A stretch of DNA of 64,000 nucleotides. It comes from Gossypium raimondii. Lineage: Eukaryota > Streptophyta > Magnoliopsida > Malvales > Malvaceae. The position numbers and the translations under genes are program-made. Below, piece by piece: positions 22,101-33,500 of this stretch; the first letter of the stretch is position 1; each line of letters opens with the position of its first letter. The stretch covers positions 55,323,924 to 55,387,923 of the forward strand of contig NC_068570.1 of NCBI RefSeq assembly GCF_025698545.1. The letters are read 5' to 3'. Under the pieces are notes generated by a model that searched no databases, was not told where the DNA came from, and saw only the letters and a program-made list of their open reading frames with translations.

Positions 22101-24388
22101 GTAGGATTTTCATCTTTTACTATTGTGGTTAATGTTAATAAACAATTTGCCCTTTATGGACAGGGTGGAGATCTTATTTTTGGCTTCCTTTTATCCCCTT
22201 AATTGTAAGTACAATACATTTTTCATATATTATGTAATTGCTTTTATGGATTCATATATTTATGGATATCCTTTTTGCTCTTTACATAATAAATTAATTA
22301 AGATGACATTTGCTTAATTCAGATAATTCTAATGGTTGGAACCAAGCTGCAAGTCATCATAACAAAAATGGGATTAAGGATTCAAGAAAAAGGAGGTGTG
22401 GTGTGGGGTGCACCAGTGGTTGAACCAGGCGATGAACACTTCTGGTTCGATCGTCCTGGCTTCCTTCTTTCTCTCATTCACATCATTCTTTTTACGGTAA
22501 TAATTTTTTCTTATCTATGTATATATTAAAATTTTATGTAATATAAATATAAATATAAATTTAATTAAATCCGAATATGGTATAAATACATGAATTAACT
22601 TTTGCGGGCAGATATGAATTTATCTAAATATGATTTCATTGTGTAGAATGCATTTCAACTGGCCTTTTTCGCGTGGAGCACGGTAAGCAAAACCTAAACC
22701 CTGTGTTTGTTTCCCCAGAAAATGTTCGATTACCTTATCTAACAATTCTTTTCCCTTCTTTCTCAATCCTTTTTAGTATGAATTTACCATAAATTCTTGC
22801 TACCATGAGAAAACTGAAGACATCATCATCAGAATCTCTATGGGGTGAATTTTTTTTTAATAAAAAATTACGGATAAAAAATCATCTTTTTGGCTAAGAT
22901 CATCAAATAAATATTAATGATTTGAAAAACAAAATACTGATAATATATATATTGTAATTTTCAGGGTCATTATACAAGTTCTCTGCAGCTACGTCACTCT
23001 TCCACTCTATGCTTTAGTGAATCTGGTAAGAAATTAGACCGGTTGAATTTTGGAGAAATGATTTTACGGGCTCTTTCCATTACATCAACCATGACTCTTT
23101 TTTAATTATTTAATAACATTTCAGTAATTTTTTCATGTCATTGATATATAATTTTGGTATTTTTTTTACTTTGCACCCCGAACCCAAAATCGTAAATCTC
23201 GAAACTTCAACTCGAACTTTAAACCTTTTGGGTTCATGATTTAAGATTTGAGTTTTAGGATTCAAGATTTGGGATTCAGGATTCAAAGCAAAAAAAATTA
23301 CAAAAATTACGTATGAATGACATGGAAAGAATTGCTGAAATATCATTAAATAATTAGGAAAAGACTATGGATGAAGTGGTGAGAAAGTGATAAAATAATT
23401 TCTCCAAATTTTAGATGAAATTTTAATAAATTTAATTTGAGATAGTCCTAATTACTGTTTAATAATAATCTTTAAATCTAATTATAAGAATTTATAAAAT
23501 GAGTAGTTATTATACCTAACACATAAACACGTCTATTATTTTTAGAAAGTTAAAAAATAAATGTTTTAAATTTAAAGTGGTTGAGTCGGTTAGACCAAGC
23601 ATGTTTATCCAACTAAATCAAGTTAATTTATCAGTCAAAATAAATAATCCGATCCTTAAACTTATTTTAAGGAAAAATATATATTAATTTATATATTTTT
23701 TTTAAATTTTGTGTACAGGTGGGAACAAAGATGAGATCAACAATCTTCGATCAAAGAATCGCAGATTCGCTTAAAAATTGGCATCACACAGCAAAGGAAA
23801 ATACTAAACACGGCAAGCTTTCAAAGAATACAACACCATTTTCAAGCAAGCCCGCAACTCCAACACATGGGATGTCTCCTGTCCATCTTCTACATGGCTA
23901 TCCTCGAAAAAGTGAGGAAAGCGGTCATACCTCTCTGACGCATTCGAACTTTGAGAACGACCGATGGGATCCGGAAGATATGTTCACCAACTCTTCGAGT
24001 CACCGTGATATCGATGTTCCTGATGTTAGTCGTGGTGGACTGCAATCGGAAAGGAGGGAAGTCGCGGACGTGACGGTTCAAGAATTTAGAGCTTTGGAAA
24101 TGGCATCAATGTCACCTCAAATACCTTGAACACAACACGAAATCGGTCCATAAGCATAGGGTCCCTTTTATCTTGATAATTAATAGATTTATATGATAAA
24201 AAATCATATCTATAGTGTTTTTTGATATTAGTTCGTTGAATTTATCCTTTACTAAAAGATGATCGAAACCAAGGATTTAAATTGGGTTAAACAATTCTGA
24301 ATATCTATGACGAAGAGATCTTTGGGTTAAATTGAGTTAGAAGGTTTTTGGTCAAATTATAAATGAGTTAGTACTCGATTGACTGGTG

Positions 24389-24393
24389 ACACT
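24389..24393 (+). repeat. Target-site duplication of the solo LTR, left copy (ACACT)
   Basis: ACACT precedes the LTR and recurs at 26642-26646. The duplicated empty locus near 29926 has a single ACACT. Confidence 0.95.
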
Positions 24394-26641
24394 TGTCATC
24401 ACTGAATTTTGCACGATTAGGGTTTTGGGTCGGGTTGATCTCGTATGGGCCCAATGATTGGGCCCATTAGAATTTAATTTTGAACTTGTTTTAGCCCTTT
24501 TTTTATTTTTTTTATTTTCTGTTTTAAATATTAAAAAATAGTAGTAAAAAAATCTCAAAAAAACAAAAAATATAAATTACATTTTAGCCCATGATCTTTT
24601 CAAAAATTATATTTTGACCCCAAACTTTTCTATAAATTACATTTTAACCCCGAAATTTTTTTAAATCACACTTTGACCCCTTAACTTTCCATAAATTACA
24701 TTATAGCCCTATATTTTGCTAAAATTTCATTTTTGCCCCAGAAACTTTTCACCCGTTACAATTTAGTCCTTCTGGGCATGACAAGACTGCCCCCACCAGC
24801 ATTCTTGCGTGCCCCGCTCGCCACGCCTGCCACCCCAATGCATGGCCTCCCTCCTCCATTGCCACCTGAAAACAAGAAGAAGGAGACAAAATGAAATGAG
24901 ATTAAAAATAAAAATTGAAGAGGAGGAGAGGGGGGTTCTAAAAAAAAAACTTCAAAAAAAAAAACAAAAGAGAATAAGCAAAGAAATTCCAAAAAAAAAA
25001 AAGCTCTCAATCCGGCCGATTGCCTCCACCGCCACCAAGTCCGTCGCGCCACCACCATTGTCATCTCACCGTCGAGTCCTAAACGCAAAAAACAAAAACA
25101 AAGAAAAAGCAAGCAAAAGAGAAAAAGAGAAAGAGCAGAGAAGAAAAAGAAAAAGGAAAAGGGGGGAGAGCATACCTCCGTGCGCGCCACCGTCGGCCGA
25201 CGCACCAGGCGGAGAGACATCACCGGCGACACAAAGGGGCTGCTGCTGAACGGAGAAGGAAGAAAAAAGAAAGAAGAAAGAAAGAAAGAAAAAAGAAGGA
25301 AGACAAAGAAAGAAAAAAGAGAAAAAAAAAGGAAAGAAAAAAAATAAAAAAATAAATTAACAGTCGGGTCAAACCGACCGACCCGACCTGACCCACGGTA
25401 CCCAGCAGCAGCAACAGGCCCGTTCCCAGTGGCCCAAAACAGTAACCAGCAAAAAAAAAAGAAGCAGCAGATTTGTTTTAAAAAAAGCAGCAGCCCAACA
25501 GAAGCAGGCCTCCAGCAGACCCATTGCGCAGGCCCAACGTAGGCCCAGCAGCAGCAAGCCTCCAGGCTCAGCAGCAGCAGGCCGAGCAGGCCCCTTTCGG
25601 CCCAGCGCCCAGGCCCGAATCCGGCAGCCCAACATCCAGCAAAAAAAAAAGGAAAGAGAAGAAAAAAAAAGGAAAAAAGAAAAGGGCCCACAACTTTGGG
25701 CTTTTTGGTAATTTCCTTAAATCTTTTTTAATTTAGTTTTATTTATTTAAATATGGTTTCATTTAAATTTAATTAGCATTTTTTTAAAAATAGTTTTTTT
25801 TTAGAAATATTAGTATGGTTTTATTTGCATGTAAAAAATGAAATAAAAAAAATATTTTAATGCATAAGGCAACGAACCGATTTAACATCGAGCCGTTGAT
25901 TTCATCGCTATGATGGGTGAATATCGATGGATCGTGTTAAATACGAGACGCCCTTCTAAAAATAAAAAATGTTCGAAATTCCTTGTGTTTAAATAAAAAT
26001 TCTCGCGTTTTAATAGAATCCCGATTAATTTTTAAATTGATTTGATTTAATACTAATTCGATGGTTTCATCGCCATATCGGGGTGAATATCACCGATTCG
26101 TGTTAAATACGGTATTTTTTTAAAGAAAAAAATCGTATTTCAAAAATTTTCATTTCTTCAAAATTCTCGTATTTCTCAAATTTTCAAGTTTCAAAAAAAT
26201 CGTGTTTTCAAAAAAAAATTCTCGTGTTCGCAAAAATAAAAGTTGTTTCAAAAATGTTCGTGTTTTAAAAAAATTTCATATTTTTATCGGGTCGCGATTA
26301 ACTATTAAATTGAACTTGTGTTTTTGAAAATTAAGACAACGCACGTTTAACAAGATACCAATTTTGGGTGTCGCGAGGGTGTTAATACCTTCCTCGCGCG
26401 TAACTGACTCCCGAACTCGAATTTTCTCTGGATTTTTACGTGGACCTAAAATTACCTCTTTTTTAGAAAAGTTTAAAAATAAATTTTTCTTCTAAAAAGA
26501 GAATTTATTAGGTATCCGATCACACCTAGAAAAAAAAAGATCGGTGGCGACTCCTTTTTTCAAATAAAATCGAGATTCGGTTTTCAAGTTTTCAATAATT
26601 ACTTCGATTAGCGCCCATCGCCAAATTTTTAGGTCGCTACA
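24394..26641 (+). mobile_element. Solo LTR of a Tat/Ogre-like element
   Basis: 2248 bp, from TGTCATCACTGAATTTTG to TTTTTAGGTCGCTACA, the same ends as the LTRs of the exon-3 element. It shares the GA-rich block, the TCGTGTTTTCAAA words and the CGATTAGCGCC...AGGTCGCTACA terminus, but differs enough to be another subfamily. No PBS, PPT or coding domain, and 5-bp target duplications on both sides, so it arose by LTR-LTR recombination. Long minus-strand ORFs here are low-complexity artefacts. Confidence 0.93.
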
Positions 26642-26646
26642 ACACT

Positions 26647-27284
26647 AATTTAACCAAAATCTTAAAAATAGTATTGATGCAAATATAAATATAATATAAG
26701 TTTGATAGGATTATTAAGGTAATTTTGGCTACTCAACCTCAAAAAATTATAAAAATAGTCACTTAATTATCGAAAGTTTTTATTTAAGTCACTAGACTAT
26801 TAAATTTTTTTTTCTAAAGAAAGTCTAACTAGTGAGCTCCAAGCAACGATTTAACGATTAGTTTTATGGATCAGTACCCATCGACGAGTAGAAGAACATA
26901 CCTTAGATTTAAGTCGATTTGATGATCAATGTTAGAGAATGGAAAAGAAAATTGTTTGGTTTTTAGTTCCCAGATCCGTGACATTCAAATTTGTTTCATG
27001 AAAAAAAGGCTAAACTATAGAAGAGAAGGTAATGAAAGCTTTCGATTGGTGTAAGCGGTGTGAACAAAAAATGCTATACAACAACGATTTTAACAGTCCA
27101 ATGATTTAAAAACTTTTGAATAGTTCGGAGACTATTTTATAACTTTTTGAAATTAAGTGACCAAAATATAAATTTACTAATAATTTAGTGATGATGTGAT
27201 AAAGAAATGAGTATATTTCAATTTCAATTTAATTTTTTATTTTGAAAATAATAAAATATCAATAACCTTCCAAATATATACATT
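26647..27284. other. AT-rich spacer between MLO and WAP remnants, left duplication unit
   Basis: No gene. It contains a dispersed repeat with TAGTCACTTAATTATCGAAA-like ends (about 26720-27190) whose partner is at about 29995-30480. Confidence 0.6.
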
Positions 27285-27361
27285 TTATTTTACAGTTTGT
27301 AATGGCCTTATTATCATCTTCCTCCTATTTCTCTCTCTATTAGCTTCAACATTTCTGAAAC
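27285..27361 (-). pseudogene. Remnant of the last exon of the WAP gene
   Basis: On the minus strand this matches the last exon of the intact WAP gene (30565-30639) but is 77 bp rather than 75 because of an extra CT in the CTCTCT run, which shifts the frame. Intron-derived sequence follows up to about 27730, while the penultimate exon (30720-30821 in the intact gene) is absent. It is a left-over of the tandem duplication and is not expected to be functional. Confidence 0.85.
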
Positions 27362-28260
27362 CTGTTGAAAAAATAAAGTAAAAAGATAAAACAAAAAGTA
27401 AAAAAATGAAAATTGCAATTAAATAAAGTAAAATGTCCAATCCTCTCAAATATCAATTCAACCTATAATTAAAGGATTTCACCAATTTAATCTTTCAACC
27501 CCATTTTTTTAACCTTTGATTAAAATTTAAAATCAATCGAGCAGGTCAAAGACAAATTGTTGTAAACAGAGATGTTCATGAATCAAGTCAAATTAAATTT
27601 AACTATTCTTTATCTAATATTTTGTTCCAACTCTCTTAAATATTTAGTGGGAACTCATATTCAGAAGAATAATTTAATTCTTGAATAGGCAGTAGAAAGA
27701 CAAATAATATTCAAACATGCTCAATTTTTCCTTTTCAATTATTTTAAAAGGTCCTTGAAGAGTCACATCCATATACTTATATCTTGATACTTATCTAATA
27801 CGAGTGTTGAATATGCATACTCTTAGAAAATGAAAAGTCAAAACAACACAGTTCCGTTTTAAAATATACATATTGAATACGAGTTTTTGAACCTGTGTTA
27901 CTTAAGTGATTTACAAAACATTAACTACTACTCCAAACATATGTCGATGCCTAAATCTCATTTTATTTTATTAAAGTCGATAATTTTTTCATCAAAAATT
28001 TAAAAGATGTGAACATAACCTTATCTAAATCATTATCATCATTATTGTTATTATTATTTCTCGCCAACATCGTATCTCATCAAGTTAAAATATGCATCAA
28101 ATCTTTAAACTCTTCGTACATTTGATAAAAAGTTTTAATGGTATTAATAATTAATTTTAAATTTTAAATTTTAAAAATAAAAATTAAGAGAATAAATTTT
28201 AAATATACGAAAAAAAAAACTTGGATGTATTTTAATTAACCTTTTCATCATCAACATCTT
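27362..28260. other. WAP intron remnants and AT-rich DNA
   Basis: 27437-27730 aligns loosely with WAP intron sequence at about 30822-31130. The rest up to 28260 is AT-rich and shows nothing recognisable. Confidence 0.55.
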
Positions 28261-28265
28261 ATAAG

Positions 28266-28400
28266 GCTAAGGTGGAAAGGTCAGGGAGAGGAGGTGATTA
28301 AGTCCACAGTCGCTCTCATCAGTGACAAAGTCATGTCTTTTTGGATTGTTTCTATGATTTCCTCTCCATTATAGCAAACAATAAAAAACCCATTATTTTA
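28266..28400 (+). pseudogene. Promoter-like remnant of the second MLO copy
   Basis: It resembles the MLO promoter at 260-395: TTTCTATGATTTCCTCTCC here against TTTCTATGGTTTCCTCCTC there, followed by a shared CATTATTTTA-like end. The TATAAATA motif is deleted. No exon 1 follows; a repeat fills 28449-28890 and the next MLO sequence is the last exon. Confidence 0.6.
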
Positions 28401-28448
28401 ATTGGAAATCACAAAATATTTTTCTATTGAAGCATTTTTAAAATATAT

Positions 28449-28890
28449 ATAATGTTAGATTTATGGGTGGGGTTATCCGTTTGAAATTTGAGAAGATTTG
28501 GGTAAAAAAATTAAATCTGTTTAAAATATAGGTCGGACTCGGGCTTGAATATTCAAGGTCTGAACTTAAGCCCAAGTCTAGTCCAACTCTTTTTTTAAGT
28601 TTATAATACTTTATGTCATGTTATGTATAACACATTAAAAAATAAACCTATACTAAATATGTAATACTACTCTAATGTAAATATTAAAATAATGTTAAAA
28701 TAATTATATAAAAAATTTTAATAAATAAAAATATTAAATTAAATAATATAAAAATGTAAAAAATAATATGGGGAGCTTTTAGGCCCATATTTCGGGTCGA
28801 GCTAGGGTTGGGCAAGTATAAAGTATATTAATATCATGCTTAGGCCGAACCTGAACCTCGCCTGACCAAACCCATGAGTACCTCTAATTG
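28449..28890. repeat. Dispersed repeat with GGGCTTG-type core, copy in the MLO remnant
   Basis: It shares TTTGGGTAAAAAAATTAAATC-type words and the CCTCTAATT end with about 21415-21600. Non-coding. Confidence 0.45.
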
Positions 28891-29005
28891 CATATGAAAA
28901 ATATAAAAAAAAATTTATCAGTCAAAATAAATAATCCGATCCTTAAACTTATTTTAAGGAAAAATATATATTAATTTATATATTTTTTTAAAATTTTGTG
29001 TACAG

Positions 29006-29440
29006 ATGGGAACAAAGATGAGATCAACAATCTTCGATCAAAGAATCGCAGATTCGCTTAAAACTTGGCATCACACAGCAAAGGAAAATACTAAACACGA
29101 CAAGCTTTCGAAGAATACAACACCATTTTCAAGCAAGCCCGCAACTCCAAGCCATGGGATGTCTCCTGTCCATCCTCTACATGGCTATCCTCGAAAAAGT
29201 GAGGAAAGCGGTCATACGTCTCTAACGCATTCGAACTTTGAGAACGACCGATGGGATCCGGTAGATATGTTCACCAACTCTTCGAGTCACCGTGATATCG
29301 ATGTTCCTGATGTTAGTCGTGGTGGACTGCAATCGGAAAGGAGGGAAGTCGCGGACGTGACGGTTCAAGAATTTAGAGCTTTGGAAATGGCATCAACGTC
29401 ACCTCATATGCCTCAAACACAACACGAAATCGATCCATAA
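29006..29440 (+). pseudogene. Duplicated MLO last exon, open as a 144-codon ORF
   Basis: This is a second copy of MLO exon 15 (calmodulin-binding tail) with the preceding acceptor GTGTACAG kept. The first codon is ATG here but GTG in the other copy, so the exon now reads as a self-contained ORF from [10 protein letters not shown] to HEIDP. It includes the calmodulin site TWHHTAKE and a Ser/Thr-rich acidic tail. It is nine residues longer than the first copy, which stops early (CCTTGA against CCTCAA). All transmembrane exons are missing, so it cannot be an MLO receptor. Expression is unknown; most likely a pseudogene fragment. Confidence 0.85.
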
Positions 29441-29451
29441 GCATACAGGTC

Positions 29452-29684
29452 CAGGGATTTAAATAGCGGTCCGTTACCAAAATAGCGGCCGTTATATAGC
29501 GGTAGATCTCGTCGGAATCGCCACCTGCAAAACCGCTATTATATTTTATAATAAGTTGTGTGAATTTTTTTTAAAATTCACGACCGCGATACCCGCAATG
29601 ACCGCAATAGCATCCGTTATGTCCGCAACCGCGATAAACGCAACGCGACCGAAAACACGGCCGCGACCGCAATTTAAATCCCTG
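29452..29684. mobile_element. hAT-like MITE, 233 bp
   Basis: Ends are CAGGGATTTAAAT and its complement ATTTAAATCCCTG, extended by AGCGGTC/GACCGC. Flanks are TACAGGTC and TACGGGTC, an 8-bp target duplication with one mismatch, typical of hAT elements. The interior is far more GC-rich than its surroundings and filled with CCGC/GCGG words. The other duplication unit lacks it (near 24155-24162), confirming insertion. Confidence 0.88.
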
Positions 29685-29692
29685 TACGGGTC

Positions 29693-30560
29693 CCTCTTAT
29701 CTTGATAATTAATAGATTTATATGATAAAAAAAGTACATCTATAATGTTTTTTTATATTAGTTCGTCGAATTTATCTTACGAAAAGATGATCTAAACCAA
29801 GGATTTAAATTGAGTTAAACAATTTTGAATATCTATGACGAAGAGATTTTTGGGTTAAATTGGGTTAAAAGGTTTTTGGTCAAATTATAAATGAGTTAGT
29901 ACCCGATTGACCGGTGACACTAATTTAACCAAAATCTTAAAAATAGTATTAATGTAAATATAAATATAAATATAAATTTGATAGGATTATTAAGGTTTGG
30001 CTACTCAACCTCAAAAAATTACAAAATGGGATCACTTAATTATCGAAATTTTTTATTTAAGTCACTAGACTATTAAAGTTTTTTTTTTTCTAAAGAAAGT
30101 CTAACTAGTGAGCTCCAAGCAACGATTTAACAATTAGTTTTGTGGATCAGTACCCATTGACGAGTAGAAGAACATACCTTAGATTTAAGTCGATTTGATG
30201 ATCAATGTCAGAGAATGGATAAGAAAATTGTTTGGTTTTTAGTTCACAGATCCGTGACATTCAAAATTGTTTCATAAAAAAAGGCTAAACTATAGAAGAG
30301 AAGGTAATGAAAGCTTTCGATTGGTATTGGTGTAAGCGGTGTGAACAAAAAATGCTATACAACAACAATTTTAACAGTCCAATGATTTAAAAACTTTTGA
30401 ATAGTTCGGTGACTATTTTATAACTTTTTGAAGTTAAGTGACCAAAATATAAATTTACTAATAATTTAGTGATGATGTGATCAAGAAATGAGTACATTTC
30501 AATTTCAATTTAATTTTTATTTTGAAAATAATAAAATATCAATAACCTTCCAAATACATA
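29693..30560. other. Intergenic spacer, right duplication unit
   Basis: 3' flank of the MLO remnant, the empty site of the solo LTR near 29926, and a dispersed AT-rich repeat at about 29995-30480. No gene. Confidence 0.7.
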
Positions 30561-30564
30561 CATT

Positions 30565-33500
30565 TTATTTTACAGTTTGTAATGGCCTTATTATCATCTT
30601 CCTCCTATTTCTCTCTATTAGCTTTAACATTTCTGAAACCTGTTGAAAAATAAAGTAAAAAGATAAAACAAAAAAGTAAAAAAAAATTGAAAAATGAAAT
30701 TAAATAATAAAAAATTAACCTCAAAATAGTGGTGCAAAACTGGAGAATGTTGATGTAGTTTTGCATATATCTTCTTAAGTAGTTCTGTAAGTTGCTCCAC
30801 TTGATCTCCAAGAAGGTCCACCTATTTCTCAAACATCAAATAAATAAATAAAAATCCTTATTAGAAAAGGTTTTAGGGTATTAATGTGCGTTTTCAATCG
30901 AAGTAGATTTCATCGATTTAACTTTCGGTCTAGTTTCTTAATCAATGATTGAAATTTGAAACGAATCAAGATAGTTATGAACAAATTGTTCTAAGGTAAG
31001 GTATCCATAAACTGGACCAAATTAGGTTCCATCAATTTTCGGTTTAGTATTTTGTTCAAACCCTTTGAAATATAACACGGGCACTCGAATTCTAAAAAAT
31101 AACTCGATTCTTGAACAGAAAATAAGGAAGAAGAAGAAGAAGTTAAAAGCACCTCAGCTTCAGCCATTTGTAGATTCTCACATCTCCTAATGAAAGCTTT
31201 CCTGTAAAGTGATTCCTTTTGGATGAGTGAGGCAATGAGCTCAGCCACTAAATTTACCTCACCCTCCATTTCTTCTATCCTGCAAAATCCGAACACATCC
31301 ATGTTATTGGGATTTGAATGTGACATTTTAATATATGTATGAGTTTAATTCGTGTATGTTTAATTTTTCTTTTTTCTAAAATTATGTAAACTCCGACTTA
31401 AATTCGGATAACATAGTATATTAATTCTAATCTATTTTGACCTAAATCTGTATATGGAAAAACTTAAAAATTATTATATTAGCCTCGTACTAAAATTATA
31501 TCAATAAACAAAATCATGAAAGATAATGATCTCAAACTCTTCATTTTTCAGAAAGTATTTATACTGTATCTAATCAGATGCATTTTCATATGATATGATC
31601 CTCAAAGGACCTTCCAAATACATAAAATAAAATAAAAATTAAACATATCGTAAAAGATATATATCCGTATCTGATACTTATCGGACTCCAAACAACATAC
31701 TATCTCAGTATGCAGTGATCAATTAATTATACTCTATACTCAAGTGATAATAATCAAAGATCAGGAAGATTTTTGGTCTAAAAGATAGGACACAGCAAAT
31801 AATTGCAGTTCATAGACAAATTTAAGTACCTCAAAGAATACCTTCCTAATTCCATACATGATTCGAACTCGAAACTCTTCAACATTTGGGCTATATCCTG
31901 GAAGGAGGTTTCAAGATATTCATCAATGGAGGGACTCCTGCAATTTCTGGTGGTAACAATTGGATCTAAATTATTTATTGTTATGCCTAACTGGGACCCT
32001 AACTCATTCAATGATGCCTTGCCATAATCCAATTGTAGTAAAGCTTTCTCAAGCTCGATATCTGCTGAATTAGTACTGTTTCCATCATAGGTTAAAAACC
32101 CGGGACAATGCTCGTGTTGGTCTAAATTGAATCTGGAGATGACGTGTTGAAGGCGGATAATCTGTTGCTTTGTTTCGGAACAGGCGGTTAGGATTACAGA
32201 TTCTTCGTCTTCGAAAAACTTGACTAGTTTATCTAATGTATGTCTCAAATTGTTGGTAGAGATCGAGTTGTTTGGATTCTGGTCTCGATTTGTCCGGTCC
32301 TCGGTTTCCTTTACAATGCAACCTTGTTTCACTGCCTCAACAATGACCAATTGAAAAACATCTTCCCTTATAAAGCTCTCAAAGCTAAATGCATATATTT
32401 TCATATGCAATTCCTTGATTATATCAGCTAGGAAAACCTTCAGAACGTTGTCCTTGATCGACATTGCCACGGTTTCGAAGAAGTTATCATTGGCTTTGAT
32501 CTCTCGTAGTTTGATTAATGAGGAACTGGAAGTGTTTATAATGTCTCTAAAGATCTCACCAAACACAAGCAAGCAAATTTCCTCACTTAAACAACTTACA
32601 GACTCGAAAGTTTCTAAATTTTCATTCCATTCTCCATGTATTTCCCGTAGGAGGAACGTGTAAATGTCGTGCCAAAGTTCTCTAAAGAAGTGATCAGGGT
32701 GAATTAATTCCTCTAGGTTCATGTTTTCGGAATAGAGTAACGGCACAGTACCCTCCGAATGATCTAATCCGCTATTTGCTTGGTGACTTTCAGGCGACGT
32801 TGCCTTGGGGAACAAGGTATCGTATTTCACACTTTCTATTTCCTTGTTCCACTCGATTTTCATTTCCTCGATGAAGTTTTCGTACATACCTTCTTTGATT
32901 AGGCAATGCATGTGATGATTAAGCATCTCAACATGAAATTCATCCACCAAACTTTTGAAAAGAGTTAATTGAATGTCTTCCATTAGCCTGGTTTGAAGAT
33001 TTGAATCCTCCATTTCTTGTTTCACAAGCTTTATTTCGCTCCATGGAGCTTCATTTCTTGTTTCAGGAACTGAGCTTTTGTTCACTTGTTCCCATATTTC
33101 TTCCATACTGTGAGCACCGCATTTCTTGATATTGGTTCGGTCATCCATAAACGGCCTTGTCTTGAGAGGCTTTTGCAGTTCACAATCATACTTATTGTCA
33201 TAAAAAACATCATCTATTTCAGGACTCGAGTTGATTAAACTCTCCAATCTCACCATAAGTTCTTGAATCCGTTGTTTCGGATTGACGGAATCCTTTTCTT
33301 TCCATGTTGGTGGACTTGATTTTTCTCCAAGAAGTTCCCGTGTCAACAAATTGAGCTCCTCACTCTTTCCCCGGATTATAGACTCATGATTCTTTATCAT
33401 CTTTACAACATAGCTTCCATGATCATTTCCCGAATCCTCTTCTCCGTGTTGCTTGATTATACCCAATTTCCCGAGATCTTGACCCTCTGAAAAACGTCTT

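Larger units (their letters stand above)
496..24129 (+). pseudogene. MLO-like seven-transmembrane protein, disrupted by a retrotransposon and frameshifts
   Basis: MLO proteins are plant plasma-membrane proteins with seven transmembrane helices and a C-terminal calmodulin-binding site; some members are powdery-mildew susceptibility factors. Exons seen: 496-645, 1573-1629, 1737-1770 joined to 19461-about 19600, 20534-20636, 20724-20784, 21018-21104, 21201-21275, 21668-21762, 21872-21921, 22164-22204, 22323-22496, 22647-22682, 22777-22844, 22965-23025 and 23719-24129. Family motifs include [11 protein letters not shown] then a first helix in exon 1, YGIHQ in exon 4, VCFFRQF in exon 7, AHFHPEKE in exon 8, EDIIIRISMG in exon 13 and the W-centred calmodulin site NWHHTAKE in exon 15. 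Exon 3 is split by a 17.7-kb element. Exon 2 lacks one A in the run after TGGTTGAAG, exon 4 changes frame after YGIHQ, and exon 6 lacks a base before ACTTCATTTGGACG. The end of exon 3 has no clear donor. Family assignment is firm; subclade is not resolved. Confidence 0.93.
23624..31130. repeat. Tandem duplication containing the MLO 3' end and the WAP 3' end
   Basis: The left unit runs from about 23624 (AATTTATCAGTCAAAATAA) to about 27730 and the right unit from about 28911 to about 31130, in direct orientation. They align through MLO exon 15, its 3' flank, an AT-rich spacer, the WAP last exon and WAP introns. The left unit has gained a solo LTR and lost the penultimate WAP exon; the right unit has gained a MITE. 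Confidence 0.88.

Noticed and set aside
24756-25691. 311-codon minus-strand ORF, the longest outside real genes apart from WAP and pol
   Set aside because: It lies inside the solo LTR in GA-rich low-complexity DNA; the product is mostly F, S, L and R and similar ORFs occur in the homologous stretches of both other LTRs.
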